A stretch of DNA of 64,000 bases from Starkeya sp. ORNL1 (GCF_012971745.1 NZ_CP048834.1:5155001-5219000); one strand, 5' to 3'. Shown: positions 50,693 through 60,472, numbered from the stretch's first letter. Notes: generated from the letters alone by a model not told the origin. Translations and numbers: made by a program.

Positions 50693-52057
50693 TCAACACT
50701 CCGGTAGATTCACTGCCAGCCCGCCGAGCGAGGTTTCCTTGTATTTCGAGGCCATGTCGCGGCCGGTCTCGCGCATGGTGACGATCACCTTGTCGAGCGA
50801 GACGATATGGGTGCCGTCGCCATGCAGGGCAAGCGAGGCGGCGTTCACCGCGCTGATGGCGCCGAAGGCGTTGCGCTCGATGCACGGCACCTGGACCAGG
50901 CCGGCGATCGGGTCGCAGGTCATGCCGAGATGGTGCTCCATGCCGATCTCGGCGGCGTTCTCGATCTGCGCGTTGGTGGCGCCGAGAGAAGCGGCGAGCC
51001 CGGCGGCGGCCATGGAGCAGGCGACGCCGACCTCGCCCTGGCAACCGACCTCGGCGCCGGAGATCGAGGCGTTCATCTTGAACAGCGCGCCGATGGCACT
51101 CGCTGTGAGCAGGAACACGTGCATGCCCTCGCGCGAGGCGCCGGGGGTGTGGTCGCGATAATAGCGCAGCGTCGCCGGTACCACGCCGGCGGCGCCATTG
51201 GTCGGCGCGGTGACGACGCGCCCGCCGGCGGCGTTCTCTTCGTTCACGGCGATGGCGTAGAGGCTCACCCAGTCCATGATCTCGTGCGGCGAGGGATCGT
51301 TGCGGGCAAGCAGCCGGTCGCGGATCGCCTTGGCGCGGCGCTTCACCATCAGCCCACCGGGAAGTTCACCCTCGGTGGAGATGCCGCGATCGAGGCAGGA
51401 CATCATGGCGCCGACAACACGGTCGAGATGGGCCACCACTTCGTCCGCCGGGCGCTGGGCGCGCTCATTTGCGAGGACCAGATCGGCAATGGAAAGGCCG
51501 GCGCGCTCGGCCATGGCCAGCAGTTCGCGGGCATTGCGGAACGGGTAGGGGACGCTGGCCGCGGCGGGTGGGGTCGGCTGGCCGACCTCGGCCTCGGGTA
51601 CGATGAAACCGCCGCCGATCGAGCACCAGCGTTCTTCCGCGATCAGCGCACCGCTCGCGTCATAGGCCCGGAAGGCGAGGGTGTTGGGGTGCTTCGGCGT
51701 ATCGGAGACGCCGTCGAAGACGATGTCGGTCATCGCGTCGAAGCGGATCGGATGGCGGCCGGCGAGATCGAGCCGCTGCAGGTTGCGCGCCTCGGCGACG
51801 ATGGCATCGGCATTGTCGGGATCGATGGTGTCCGGCACCTCGCCGGCAAGGCCGAGCATCGCCGCCTTGTCGGTGCCGTGGCCCTTGCCGGTCCAGGCCA
51901 GCGAGCCATAGAGCGCGACCTCGACACGGGCGACGGAATCGAGCGTACCCGTGGAGGCGAGCGCGTCGGCGAACGCGAATGCCGCCTTCATCGGCCCCAC
52001 CGTGTGCGAAGAGGAGGGGCCGATGCCGATCTTGAACAGCTCGAACACGCCGATCAT
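50693..52057 (-). CDS. sdaA: L-serine dehydratase (single-chain, iron-sulfur)
   Basis: 454 aa; deaminates L-serine to pyruvate with a [4Fe-4S] cluster. N-terminal [20 protein letters not shown] and later [20 protein letters not shown] and [17 protein letters not shown] supply the cluster cysteines. The chain ends VNLPEC; in Legionella the C-terminal Cys occupies the active site as an autoinhibitory tail, so the same is likely. It follows soxG in the sox cluster, so serine formed from sarcosine-derived glycine could enter central metabolism. Confidence 0.95.
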   Translation of the reverse strand: MIGVFELFKIGIGPSSSHTVGPMKAAFAFADALASTGTLDSVARVEVALYGSLAWTGKGHGTDKAAMLGLAGEVPDTIDPDNADAIVAEARNLQRLDLAGRHPIRFDAMTDIVFDGVSDTPKHPNTLAFRAYDASGALIAEERWCSIGGGFIVPEAEVGQPTPPAAASVPYPFRNARELLAMAERAGLSIADLVLANERAQRPADEVVAHLDRVVGAMMSCLDRGISTEGELPGGLMVKRRAKAIRDRLLARNDPSPHEIMDWVSLYAIAVNEENAAGGRVVTAPTNGAAGVVPATLRYYRDHTPGASREGMHVFLLTASAIGALFKMNASISGAEVGCQGEVGVACSMAAAGLAASLGATNAQIENAAEIGMEHHLGMTCDPIAGLVQVPCIERNAFGAISAVNAASLALHGDGTHIVSLDKVIVTMRETGRDMASKYKETSLGGLAVNLPEC

Positions 52058-52103
52058 GGGTTTCCGCCGGGCGTTATGAGGAGAGGGCGTCGTCCTGTTT
52101 GAC

Positions 52104-52202
52104 CATCCTTCGAGGCTCGCTGCGCTCGCACCTCAGGATGAGGTCGTTCTTTTCGCGCGACCTCATCCTGAGGTGCCCGGCACAGCCGGGCCTCGAAGGA
52201 TG
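52104..52202. repeat. Dispersed paired palindromic repeat, family A copy 9
   Basis: An inverted CATCCTTCGAGG pair in the gap between soxG and sdaA, both on the minus strand. Confidence 0.9.
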
Positions 52203-52228
52203 CTGAAGCCGTGCATGTTCAACGAAGC

Positions 52229-52810
52229 TCACTCGAACTCCCGCCGCGCCTCTTCGAGGAACTTCCATACATAGCTGGCGAACGACCTCCAGACATCGAT
52301 CTGGAACACGTCCGCCCCGGTGCGCATGAGCACGATCTCGGCCTTGCCGAGCAGCGTGCGGGTGCACATGCCGATAGGGAAGGCGGACACATGAAGATCG
52401 AGCGGGCAGCCATGGTTCAGCACCCGCGCCGCCTCGCTGCCCGAGATCTCGATGCCGACGCTGCGTGCCGAGACGTCGACCAGTGCGTGCGGCAGGTCGC
52501 CGAGCGCGGCGTCCATCGCCTCGAAGATCGGGGTCGCGGACGTGGCGGGCGCCAGCAGCAGCCACTCGTCCGGACCCAGCCAGAGCGCGAACTTGCCCTG
52601 CGAATTGTTGAAACGGCAGGCCTCGCGCGGCAGCTCGACGCCGAACACCGCGCCGGCGCGGCCGATGGCGGCCTCGCGGCCGCGGAAGGCGAGCCGCGCC
52701 GCGGACGGCAGCGCGCGCAGGTTCGCCACCGGCACCGTCTTGGCGGCGGGGGCGAGGGTGTCGAGCGGGCTCGCGGTCAGCGGCGCGCGGCGGGTGGAGA
52801 CGTCAAGCAT
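52229..52810 (-). CDS. soxG: Sarcosine oxidase gamma subunit
   Basis: A 193-aa small subunit of heterotetrameric sarcosine oxidase, related to the GcvT fold (GKFALWLGPDEWLLLAP, HALVDVSARSVGIEISGSEA, LHVSAFPIGMCTRTLLGKAE). It overlaps the soxA end by eight bases and is the last sox gene. Confidence 0.92.
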   Translation of the reverse strand: MLDVSTRRAPLTASPLDTLAPAAKTVPVANLRALPSAARLAFRGREAAIGRAGAVFGVELPREACRFNNSQGKFALWLGPDEWLLLAPATSATPIFEAMDAALGDLPHALVDVSARSVGIEISGSEAARVLNHGCPLDLHVSAFPIGMCTRTLLGKAEIVLMRTGADVFQIDVWRSFASYVWKFLEEARREFE

Positions 52811-55793
52811 CGAGGCGTTCTCCCTTGGGGTCGTAGAAGACCGGCTCGGTCACCTCGACCTCGATCACCTTGTCCGGCATCGGCACGCTCAGCTTTTCGC
52901 CGATGCGGGCGCGCCCGCCCTTGACCACGGCGAGCGCGATGGAACGGCCGAGCACCGCGCTGTGATAGGACGAGGTCACGTGGCCGAGCATCGGTACCGG
53001 CACCGGCGCCTTCGGATCGGCGACGACCTGCGCGCCTTCCTCCAGCACGATGGCGGGATCGGTGGTGAGCAGGCCGATCAGCTGCTTGCGGTCCGGCGCA
53101 GACATGGCGGCACGGGCGAGCGAACGCTTGCCGACGAAGTCCTTCTTCGCCTTGCCGACAGCCCAACCGAGATTGACGTCGTCCGGCGTCGCGGTGCCGT
53201 CCGTTTCCTGGCCGACGATGATATAGCCCTTCTCGGCGCGCAGCACGTGCATGGTCTCGGTGCCATAAGGCGTGATGCCGTGCTTTTGCCCTTCCGCGAA
53301 GATCGCTTCCCAGACGAAGCGGCCATTCTCCGCCGGCACGTTCACCTCGAAGCCGAGCTCGCCGGTGAAGGAGACACGAAACAGCCGGGTCGGCACGCCG
53401 CAGATGCGGCCCACCTTCACGCTCATATGCGGCATGGATTCCTTCGACAGGTCGATGCCTTCGACCAGCGGCGCCAGCACCTCGCGGGCGCGTGGCCCCT
53501 GCACCGCGATCACCGCCCATTGCTCGGTGGTGGAAGTGAGCCACACATCGAGGTCGGGCCATTCGGTCTGGAGATAGTCTTCCATCATCGCCAGCACGCG
53601 CGGTGCGCCGCCGGTGGTGGTGGTGACATGGAAGCGGTCCGGCGCCATGCGGCCGACCACGCCGTCATCCATCACGAAACCGTCCTCGCGCAGCATCACG
53701 CCATAGCGCAGCCGGCCGGGTTCGAGCTTGGCCCAGGCATTGGTGTACATGCGGTTCATGAACTCGGCGGCGTCGGGGCCGACGATCTCGATCTTGCCGA
53801 GCGTCGAGGCGTCGAAGATGCCGACGCTGTCGCGCACCGCCTTGCACTCGCGGGCGACCGCGGCGTGCAGATCCTCGCCGGGCTTGGGGAAGTACCAGGC
53901 GCGCTTCCACAGTGACACATCCTCGAACGCCGCGCCGTTCTCCGCCGCCCAGTCATGGATCGGCGTAGTGCGGACGGGGTCGAACAACTCGCCGCGCGAG
54001 GAACCGGCGAAGATACCGAAGGTGGTCGGCGTATAGGGCGTGCGGAAGGTGGTCAGCCCGATCTGCGGTACTGGCGTCTTGAGCGCTTCGGAGACGATGC
54101 CGAGCGCATTCATGTTCGACGTCTTGCCCTGGTCGGTGGCCATGCCCGTCGTGGTGTAGCGCTTGATGTGCTCGATGGAGCGGAAGCCCTCGCGCGTCGC
54201 CAGCTTCAGGTCCTTCGAGGTGACATCGTTCTGCCAGTCGACGAAGGCCTTGGTGAAGGCCGGGTTGCGGTTGTGCGGGGTGGCGCCGATGAAGCCGTCG
54301 GTGCCGGCGTCGATTGCCTTCGTGGCGAAGCCGCGCGCCGGCGCGGCGACACCAGCCGCCGCTTCGCCCTGGGCATAGCCGTCCTGCAATGCCGCCTCGA
54401 GGCCATAAATGCCGCGGCTGGCGCCGGCGGATCGCTCGCGCTCCACCGAGGAGCCCGGCACGTAGGCTTGCAGGGTCTTGTTCCAGGCGAGCTTGCCGCG
54501 CGACTGCGAGAACAGATGCACGCTCGGGGTGAAGCCGCCGGACATCAGCACGAGGTCGCAGTCGATGCTGTCGGCCGGGCCAAGCCCCTCCGGCGAGACC
54601 TTGGCGAGCTGGGCCGAGCCGACGCGCAGCCGGCCCTTGGTGCCGACCACCACGGTCGCTGGGCGGATGTCGATGCCGGCGCGGAGCGCGCGGGCCGGCA
54701 GTTCGCCCTCCGGCGCCGCGCGAAGATCGGCGATGGCGGCAATGGAGACGCCGCCGGCGGCGAGGTCGAGCGCGGCGCGGTAGCCGGAATCGCAGGCGGT
54801 GAACACCACGGCGCGCGAGCCCGGCTTCACGCCCCAGCGATTGAGATAGGTCCGCGCCGAATCCGCCAGCATGATGCCGGGGCGGTCATTGTCCGGGAAC
54901 ACCAGCGGACGCTCCAGCGCGCCGGTCGCCAGCACCACCTCGCGGGCACGCACCTGCCACAGCCGCTCGCGCGGCAGCTTGGGATTGGGCGAGGGGATAT
55001 GGTCGGTGACGCGCTCGGCCAGCGCGATCATGTTGTGCGGGAAATAGCCGAACGCGGTGGTGCGGGTGAGCAGCGTGACATTGTCTCGCGCCGCGAGGCT
55101 CGCCACGGTGCGCGCCAGCCAGTCGCTCGCCGGCTTGCCCTCGATGGTGGCGCTGGTCTCGGCGAGCAGCGAGCCGCCGAGTTCCTGCTGCTCGTCGCAC
55201 AGCATTACCCGCGCGCCGCTCTCGGCGGCGGCGAGCGCCGCGGCGAGACCAGCCGGTCCGGCGCCGACGACGAGCACGTCGCAATGCACGTAGTGCTGGG
55301 TGTAGCGGTCGGCGTCGGCGACGATGGGGGCACGGCCGAGGCCGGCCATGGCGCGGATCTTCGGCTCGTAGAAGCGCTTCCAGGCGCCCGCCGGCCACAT
55401 GAAGGTCTTGTAGTAGAAGCCGGCCGGCAGGAACGGCGCGGCGAGGTCGTTCATCGCACCGGCGTCGAACTTCAGCGAGGGCCAACGGTTCTGGCTCTCC
55501 GCCATCATGCCGTCATGGATCTCGACCTGCGTGGCGCGCAGATTGGGCGTGTAGCGGGATTCCTCGCGGCCGACGCCGACCAGGGCGTTCGGCTCGTCCG
55601 AGCCGGCGGAGATGATGCCGCGCGGGCGGTGATACTTGAACGAGCGGCCGACGAGATGAACGCCATGCGCGATCAGCGCGGAGGCCAGCGTGTCGCCCTT
55701 GAAGCCGCGATAGGAGACGCCGTCAAAGGCGAAGGTGACCGGGTTCAGCCGGTCGATGCGCCCGCCGACCGGGGCTCGGAACTTGCCGCTCAT
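52803..55793 (-). CDS. soxA: Sarcosine oxidase alpha subunit
   Basis: 996 aa. An N-terminal 2Fe-2S-like/ubiquitin-fold domain without full cluster ligands (GRIDRLNPVTFAFDGVSYRG; SDEPNALVGVG), a NAD-binding Rossmann domain (VLVVGAGPAGLAAALAAAES near 175), and a C-terminal GcvT-like tetrahydrofolate domain (about 600-990; FTGELGFEVNVPAEN). With SoxB, SoxD and SoxG it oxidises sarcosine to glycine and yields 5,10-methylene-THF. The start lies 208 bases after soxD because a repeat/hairpin block separates them. Confidence 0.95.
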   Translation of the reverse strand: MSGKFRAPVGGRIDRLNPVTFAFDGVSYRGFKGDTLASALIAHGVHLVGRSFKYHRPRGIISAGSDEPNALVGVGREESRYTPNLRATQVEIHDGMMAESQNRWPSLKFDAGAMNDLAAPFLPAGFYYKTFMWPAGAWKRFYEPKIRAMAGLGRAPIVADADRYTQHYVHCDVLVVGAGPAGLAAALAAAESGARVMLCDEQQELGGSLLAETSATIEGKPASDWLARTVASLAARDNVTLLTRTTAFGYFPHNMIALAERVTDHIPSPNPKLPRERLWQVRAREVVLATGALERPLVFPDNDRPGIMLADSARTYLNRWGVKPGSRAVVFTACDSGYRAALDLAAGGVSIAAIADLRAAPEGELPARALRAGIDIRPATVVVGTKGRLRVGSAQLAKVSPEGLGPADSIDCDLVLMSGGFTPSVHLFSQSRGKLAWNKTLQAYVPGSSVERERSAGASRGIYGLEAALQDGYAQGEAAAGVAAPARGFATKAIDAGTDGFIGATPHNRNPAFTKAFVDWQNDVTSKDLKLATREGFRSIEHIKRYTTTGMATDQGKTSNMNALGIVSEALKTPVPQIGLTTFRTPYTPTTFGIFAGSSRGELFDPVRTTPIHDWAAENGAAFEDVSLWKRAWYFPKPGEDLHAAVARECKAVRDSVGIFDASTLGKIEIVGPDAAEFMNRMYTNAWAKLEPGRLRYGVMLREDGFVMDDGVVGRMAPDRFHVTTTTGGAPRVLAMMEDYLQTEWPDLDVWLTSTTEQWAVIAVQGPRAREVLAPLVEGIDLSKESMPHMSVKVGRICGVPTRLFRVSFTGELGFEVNVPAENGRFVWEAIFAEGQKHGITPYGTETMHVLRAEKGYIIVGQETDGTATPDDVNLGWAVGKAKKDFVGKRSLARAAMSAPDRKQLIGLLTTDPAIVLEEGAQVVADPKAPVPVPMLGHVTSSYHSAVLGRSIALAVVKGGRARIGEKLSVPMPDKVIEVEVTEPVFYDPKGERLDA

Positions 55794-55817
55794 GACTTCG
55801 GGCCTCGCGCTTTCTTA

Positions 55818-55990
55818 ACCTCTCCCCGACGGGGAGAGGTCGCCGCGCAGCGGCGGGTGAGGGGGAGGGCGTTGGGGTACCGACGAAGGCCCCTCACCCC
55901 AACCCTCTCCGTCAAAGTCGGATGTATCCGACTTCGACCATCTGGAGTGCTGAACTCGGCAATAGCCGAGTTCAGTGCGGGGAGAGGGAG
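55818..55990. repeat. Family C repeat with two extra perfect hairpins, between soxD and soxA
   Basis: CCTCTCCCCGACGGGGAGAGG and its partner arm resemble 30942-31050. Inside are two perfect stem-loops: 55915-55934 (AAGTCGGAT/ATCCGACTT) and 55950-55975 (CTGAACTCGGC/GCCGAGTTCAG, loop AATA). None is followed by a T-run, so mRNA processing or stability is likelier than termination. Confidence 0.85.
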
Positions 55991-56001
55991 AAGAAGGTGG
56001 A

Positions 56002-56292
56002 TCATTGTCCGCTCTCCTTCGCATCCGGGCGCGCTTCGCCCGGCTTGTAGGTGGCGACGAAGAAGTCGCTCACGGTGTCGCGCACCGCATTGAAGAAGCG
56101 GCCGCAGCCATGGATGTGGCGCCAGCGCTCGGCGTGCTTCCCCTTGGGATTGGTGCGATTGTAGAGGAAGTCGGCCCATTCGGCGTCCGACATGGTCGAC
56201 GGATCCGCGGGGCGGGCGATGTGCGCCTCGCCGCCATAGCGGAACTCGATCTCGGGACGCTTGCCGCACCACGGGCAATTGATGATCAGCAT
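56002..56292 (-). CDS. soxD: Sarcosine oxidase delta subunit
   Basis: A 96-aa zinc-binding subunit. The ligands C6, C9 (INCPWCGKR), H59 and C63 (RWRHIHGCGRFF) fall on the positions known for heterotetrameric sarcosine oxidase delta. NPKGKHAERW and ATYKPGEARP are also typical. Nine bases after soxB. Confidence 0.95.
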   Translation of the reverse strand: MLIINCPWCGKRPEIEFRYGGEAHIARPADPSTMSDAEWADFLYNRTNPKGKHAERWRHIHGCGRFFNAVRDTVSDFFVATYKPGEARPDAKESGQ

Positions 56293-56301
56293 GGTCGCCT
56301 C

Positions 56302-57555
56302 TCAGTGCGCGACGGCGGCCGCGGCCGCCTCGTCGATCAGGAAGCCGTCGCGAAAGCGCTCCATGGAGAAGGGCGCGTTGATGGCGTGCGGCTCGTCCCG
56401 GGCGATGGTGTGGGCGAAGACGTGGCCGGAGCCCGGCGTCGCCTTGAAGCCGCCGGTGCCCCAGCCGCAGTTCACATAGAGCCCCTTCACCGGGGTCTTG
56501 GCGATGATCGGCGAACGGTCCGGCGTCACATCGACGATGCCGCCCCAATTGCGCAGCATGCGCAGCCGCCGGAACTGCGGCACCAGTTCGCAGATGGCGT
56601 CGAGCGTGTGGGTGGTGACGTGCAGCGCGCCGCGCTGCGAGTAGCTGGTATAGGCGTCGGTGCCGGCGCCGATCACCATCTCGCCCTTGTCCGACTGCGA
56701 GATGTAGGCGTGGATGGTGTTGGACATCACCACGCAGGGAAAGGCCGGCTTCACCGGCTCGGAGACCAGCGCCTGCAATGGATAGCTCTCCAGCGGCATG
56801 CGCACGCCGGCCATGCTCATCACCACGCTGGTGTGGCCGGCGGCGACGACGCCAACCTTCGCGGCTCGGATGAAGCCGCGCGAGGTCTCGACGCCCTGCA
56901 CCTCGCCGTCAGTACCGCGGCGGATACCGGTGACCTCGCAATTCTGGATGATGTCGACGCCGCGGGAATCCGCGCCGCGGGCATAGCCCCAGGCCACCGC
57001 GTCGTGCCGCGCCGTGCCGCCGCGCCGCTGCAGGGCACCGCCGAGGATCGGGTAGCGCATGCCGGGGGCGATGTTCAGCGGCGGGCAGAATTCCTTGCAC
57101 TGCTCGGGGCTGAGCCACTCATTGTCGACGCCGTTCAGCCGGTTGGCGTGGACATGGCGCTTGAAGCTCTGAATGTCATGGATGTTGTGGGCGAGCATCA
57201 GCACGCCGCGCGCCGAATACATGACGTTGTAATTGAGGTCGCTGGAGAGGCCCTCCCACAGCTTGACGGCGTGGTCATAGAGCGCGGCGCTCTCGTCGAA
57301 CAGGTAATTGGAGCGCACGATGGTGGTGTTGCGCCCGGTATTGCCGCCGCCCAGCCAGCCGCGCTCGATCACCGCGACATTGGTGATGCCGTGCTCCTTG
57401 GCGAGATAATAGGCGGTGGCGAGGCCATGGCCGCCGGCGCCGACGATGATGACGTCGTATTCCGCCTTCGGCTCGGGATTGCGCCATTGCGGCTGCCAGC
57501 CCTGGTGCCCGCCAAGCGCGCGGCGGAACAACTCGAAGCCTGAAAATCTCTGCAA
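56302..57555 (-). CDS. soxB: Sarcosine oxidase beta subunit
   Basis: 417 aa, an FAD/FMN subunit that oxidises sarcosine. [20 protein letters not shown] binds [23 protein letters not shown] lies in the covalent FMN region. The start is TTG 57555: GAGGAGG lies seven bases upstream and [14 protein letters not shown] aligns with the canonical MQRYSGFGLF start. No ATG is near; the frame above is unrelated. First gene of soxBDAG. Confidence 0.94.
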   Translation of the reverse strand: MQRFSGFELFRRALGGHQGWQPQWRNPEPKAEYDVIIVGAGGHGLATAYYLAKEHGITNVAVIERGWLGGGNTGRNTTIVRSNYLFDESAALYDHAVKLWEGLSSDLNYNVMYSARGVLMLAHNIHDIQSFKRHVHANRLNGVDNEWLSPEQCKEFCPPLNIAPGMRYPILGGALQRRGGTARHDAVAWGYARGADSRGVDIIQNCEVTGIRRGTDGEVQGVETSRGFIRAAKVGVVAAGHTSVVMSMAGVRMPLESYPLQALVSEPVKPAFPCVVMSNTIHAYISQSDKGEMVIGAGTDAYTSYSQRGALHVTTHTLDAICELVPQFRRLRMLRNWGGIVDVTPDRSPIIAKTPVKGLYVNCGWGTGGFKATPGSGHVFAHTIARDEPHAINAPFSMERFRDGFLIDEAAAAAVAH

Positions 57556-57648
57556 GGGTCGGCCTCCTCGACGCAAAGCCGTTTCATTTTCCGCATGTTC
57601 TACCGGCGCCGCGTGACAAGCGAGCACTCATTCGGCGGCCGGGTTGTA

Positions 57649-57685
57649 CGGATGCGACATCGCGGGGCGACGTGTCCTGCGACAC
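57649..57685 (-). promoter_or_regulatory. Candidate operator upstream of soxB
   Basis: On the minus strand, TGTCGCA (rc of 57678-57684) is followed 25 bases later by TGTCGCATCCG (rc of 57649-57659), an 11-base exact match to the gbcA-side site at 11070-11080. A perfect inverted repeat GTGTC-CTGC-GACAC (57672-57685) overlaps the first half-site. It is also 77 bases from the divergent DUF1275 gene. Confidence 0.4.
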
Positions 57686-57761
57686 GCCCACGCGGCTCCA
57701 TCGGTAGAATTGCCCGCGCCGGTCGCCTCGCCGAAGATGCATCGCTCATCGGAGGCCCATC

Positions 57762-58448
57762 ATGAAGCTCACTCTGCCTGCCGTGCTCAGCCTGAACGGT
57801 GGCTATGTCGACACCGCCGGTTTTCTTTCCCTGCAGGGCCTGTTCACCGCCCATGTCACCGGCAATTTCGTCACCTTCGGCGCGGCCCTGGTGCACGGCA
57901 CGACCGGCGCCTTCGCCAAGCTGCTGGCGCTGCCGGTGTTCTGCATCGTGGTGGTGCTGGTGCGCCTGCTCGGCGACTATTTCGTAGCGAGGCAATGGCC
58001 TGCTCTTCGGCTGCTGCTCGGGTTGAAGGTGGCGCTGCTCGCGCTCGCCGCAGTGGCGGCGCTGGCGCTCGGGCCGTTCCCGGACGGCGATGGCGCCTCC
58101 GCCATCCTCACCGGGATGATCCTGGTCTCGGCCATGGCGATCCAGAATGCGGTGCACCGCCTCCACCTCGCCAGCGCGCCGCCGACCACGCTGATGACCG
58201 GCACCACGACGCAGATCATGATCGACCTTGCCGATCTCATGCGCGGCGTGCCGGCGGCGGAGGCTGACAAGGTGCATGGCCGGCTGTCGCGCATGGCGAT
58301 GAGCGTCGGCGGCTTCGCGCTGGGTTGCGGGCTCGCGGCGCTGCTGTTCGTGTTCGGCGGCATGTGGTGCTTCGCGCTGCCGCCGGTGGTGGCGCTGGTG
58401 GCCCTGATGATGCGCGAGGCTGCGTCCGCGGAGAAGCCCGCCGCCTGA
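57762..58448 (+). CDS. DUF1275 (YoaK-type) membrane protein
   Basis: 228 aa with about six membrane segments. LSLNGGYVDTAGFLSLQGLF and AHVTGNFVTFGAALVHG are the family hallmark (GxxDa.gfl...F.aHmTGN). Members are small transport-like proteins of unknown substrate. A GGAGG ribosome-binding site precedes ATG 57762. Divergent from soxB. Confidence 0.88.
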   Translation: MKLTLPAVLSLNGGYVDTAGFLSLQGLFTAHVTGNFVTFGAALVHGTTGAFAKLLALPVFCIVVVLVRLLGDYFVARQWPALRLLLGLKVALLALAAVAALALGPFPDGDGASAILTGMILVSAMAIQNAVHRLHLASAPPTTLMTGTTTQIMIDLADLMRGVPAAEADKVHGRLSRMAMSVGGFALGCGLAALLFVFGGMWCFALPPVVALVALMMREAASAEKPAA

Positions 58449-58529
58449 CGAAATCGTCATGCTGTCTTCCCTTGCGGAAGAATGGTGCCTTACCTAACTG
58501 CCGGGGCGATGCAACGAGCAGGATGGACA

Positions 58530-59315
58530 ATGTTCGACACCAGGAATTTCGACGCCAAGCGGCTTCTCGACCAGTTCCTCACCCCGCAGGCAGGCGGCAC
58601 GCCGCCGGCCACGACCGACCAGCCGCAGCCCTGGCAAAGTGCCGGCGCACCGCTGGCCGGCGGCGGCGACCTGATGGCGAAGGCGAAGGATTTCCTCGGC
58701 GGGCAGGGCGGCTCGATGGCGAGCGGCGCGGCGGCCGGTGCCCTGGTCTCGCTGCTGATGGGCAACAAGTCGGTGCGCAAGGTGGGCGGCAATGTGGTCG
58801 CGCTCGGCGGCCTCGCGCTGGTCGGCACGCTCGCCTACAAGGCGTACCAGAATTACAGCCAGGGCAACGCCCCGGCGCAGGCGACCGCGCCTGTGCAGCC
58901 GGCCCAGCTGCCGCCGCCGGACTCGCCTTTCAATCCGGCGCAAGCGGCACAATCGCAGCTGCCGGTGACGTTGCTGCGGACCATGATCGCCGCTTCGCTC
59001 GCCGACGGACACATCGACGATGCCGAGCGTGCCGCGATCTCCCTCAAGCTGAACGAGCGGCCGGGCGCCTCGCTGGATGAGGCCGAGCGCTTCCTGGCGC
59101 AGGAACTGGCCAGCCCGGCGAGCGTGGAGACCATCGCCCGCGAGGTCGCCTCGCCGGAGGAAGCCGCCGAGGTCTATATCGCCGCGCTGCTGGCGATCGA
59201 CCCCGATGTCAGCGCCGAACGCGCCTTCCTCGCCCGGCTCGCGCTGGCCCTGAAGCTCGATCCGGCGCTGACGCCGCATCTGGAAGCGGCGGCACGCGCG
59301 GCGAAGCAGGGGTGA
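58530..59315 (+). CDS. DUF533/TerB-fold protein
   Basis: 261 aa. A Gly/Ala-rich N-terminal half with one possible membrane segment (NVVALGGLALVGTLAYKAYQ) is followed by a TerB-like helical domain (LRTMIAASLADGHIDDAERA, VYIAALLAIDPDVSAERAFL), matching the YebE/DUF533 inner-membrane family of unknown function, some members of which respond to envelope stress. ATG 58530; the frame opens upstream at 58482 without a better site. Confidence 0.82.
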   Translation: MFDTRNFDAKRLLDQFLTPQAGGTPPATTDQPQPWQSAGAPLAGGGDLMAKAKDFLGGQGGSMASGAAAGALVSLLMGNKSVRKVGGNVVALGGLALVGTLAYKAYQNYSQGNAPAQATAPVQPAQLPPPDSPFNPAQAAQSQLPVTLLRTMIAASLADGHIDDAERAAISLKLNERPGASLDEAERFLAQELASPASVETIAREVASPEEAAEVYIAALLAIDPDVSAERAFLARLALALKLDPALTPHLEAAARAAKQG

Positions 59316-59341
59316 GACTGCGAAGACCAATCCATCAAGAA

Positions 59342-59432
59342 TGACGTCATGGCCGGCCTTGTGCCGGCCATCTCGATTGCGGAGGGCACATCGGGAATCG
59401 AGATCCTCGGGACAAGCCCGAGGATGACGGGC
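59342..59432. repeat. Palindromic repeat related to family D
   Basis: GACGTCATGGCCGGC...GCCGGCCATCTCG followed by CCTCGGGACAAGCCCGAGG, small nested palindromes resembling the right end of 28711-28848. The rest of the 59316-59656 gap carries two CtrA boxes. Confidence 0.55.
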
Positions 59433-59440
59433 TTGGTTGC

Positions 59441-59455
59441 TTAAGTCTCTGTTAA
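59441..59455. promoter_or_regulatory. Perfect CtrA box 1 upstream of an outer-membrane protein gene
   Basis: TTAAGTCTCTGTTAA fits TTAA-N7-TTAA exactly, about 200 bases before the outer-membrane protein start at 59657. Confidence 0.6.
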
Positions 59456-59564
59456 GATTTCGACGCTCGTGAGCGGGCTCTCGCCTCCGCTCTCCAACGG
59501 TAAGTGGCTGCATTTGCTCAGTGGCGCGAAAAACCTGCCTAATAAACGTGGTTAAGCGTTAAGG

Positions 59565-59579
59565 TTAAGCGCTCATTAA
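59565..59579. promoter_or_regulatory. Perfect CtrA box 2 upstream of an outer-membrane protein gene
   Basis: TTAAGCGCTCATTAA fits TTAA-N7-TTAA exactly, about 78 bases before the ATG, with two additional TTAA tetramers just upstream (59552, 59559). The spacing suits direct promoter control. Confidence 0.65.
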
Positions 59580-59656
59580 ATAATCGCTGCGATTTTCGCT
59601 CCATCGAATGTATCGGGGCTGCCTGTGCCGCGCTCCGGAATGGAGAGGAACGAGAC

Positions 59657-60445
59657 ATGCGCAGCTTTGCGTTCCCGGCGCTTGCCGCCATGGCCACGCT
59701 CGCCGTCGCCGGCCAAGCTCACGCGGCCGATATGCCGGAAGCCCCGATCTACAAGGCGCCCGAAGTCGAAGTGGTGGCCTCCGGCTGGTACCTGCGCGGC
59801 GACATCGGTTTCACCAACCAGCAGGTCGATAGCCTCGGCGCTATCGAGTATGACGAGAATCCCAGCTTCGAGGTGCACCAGAAGAGCTTCGACGCTTCCC
59901 CGCTCTTCGCCCTCGGCGTCGGCTACCAGTTCAATGACTGGTTCCGCATGGACGTCACCGGCGAATATCGCTCCAAGGCGAGCTTCCGCGGTTTCGACAC
60001 CTATGATGAAGGCCAGAATTTCTATGAGGCCGACAAGTCGGAATGGACGTTCCTGGTGAACGCCTATGTCGATCTCGGCACCTGGTACGGCATCACGCCC
60101 TTCGTCGGCGCCGGTATCGGCACCTCGCGCAACACCATCTCCGATTTCACCGACATCGACCCGTACAATGAGGGCGCCATCGGCATTGCCGGCTCCCATT
60201 CGCAATGGGAGTTCGCCTGGGCGCTCTATGCCGGTCTTGCCTATCGGGTGACGCCGGACTTCACCATCGAGTTCGCCTATCGCTACATGAATCTCGGCGA
60301 CGCGGCGTCGGGCGATCCGACGCTGCCCGACGGCAGCAACCCGGTCCCCAACAATCCGCTCTATTTCAACGACCTGACCTCGCACGACCTCAAGGTCGGC
60401 TTCCGCTGGGCGCTCGGTGGCGGGACCGTGGTGTCGAAATACTGA
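59657..60445 (+). CDS. Outer-membrane beta-barrel protein (Omp25-like), paralog 1
   Basis: 262 aa with a signal peptide (cleavage AHA|ADMPE, about residue 24) and a porin-like barrel domain of alternating strands (GWYLRGDIGFTNQQVD, YQFNDWFRMDVTGEYRSKAS, YVDLGTWYGITPFVGAGIGT, VGFRWALGG at the end). The C-terminal Tyr is usual for barrel insertion. The second such gene follows after 172 bases. Two CtrA boxes upstream suggest cell-cycle control. Ribosome-binding site GAGAGGA. Confidence 0.88.
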   Translation: MRSFAFPALAAMATLAVAGQAHAADMPEAPIYKAPEVEVVASGWYLRGDIGFTNQQVDSLGAIEYDENPSFEVHQKSFDASPLFALGVGYQFNDWFRMDVTGEYRSKASFRGFDTYDEGQNFYEADKSEWTFLVNAYVDLGTWYGITPFVGAGIGTSRNTISDFTDIDPYNEGAIGIAGSHSQWEFAWALYAGLAYRVTPDFTIEFAYRYMNLGDAASGDPTLPDGSNPVPNNPLYFNDLTSHDLKVGFRWALGGGTVVSKY

Positions 60446-60472
60446 GCAGTGCTTGACCGTCTGAAAAAGACT

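Noticed and set aside
53955..56093. 712-aa plus-strand frame opposite soxA-soxD
   Set aside because: Runs through three features including a palindromic repeat; no domain.
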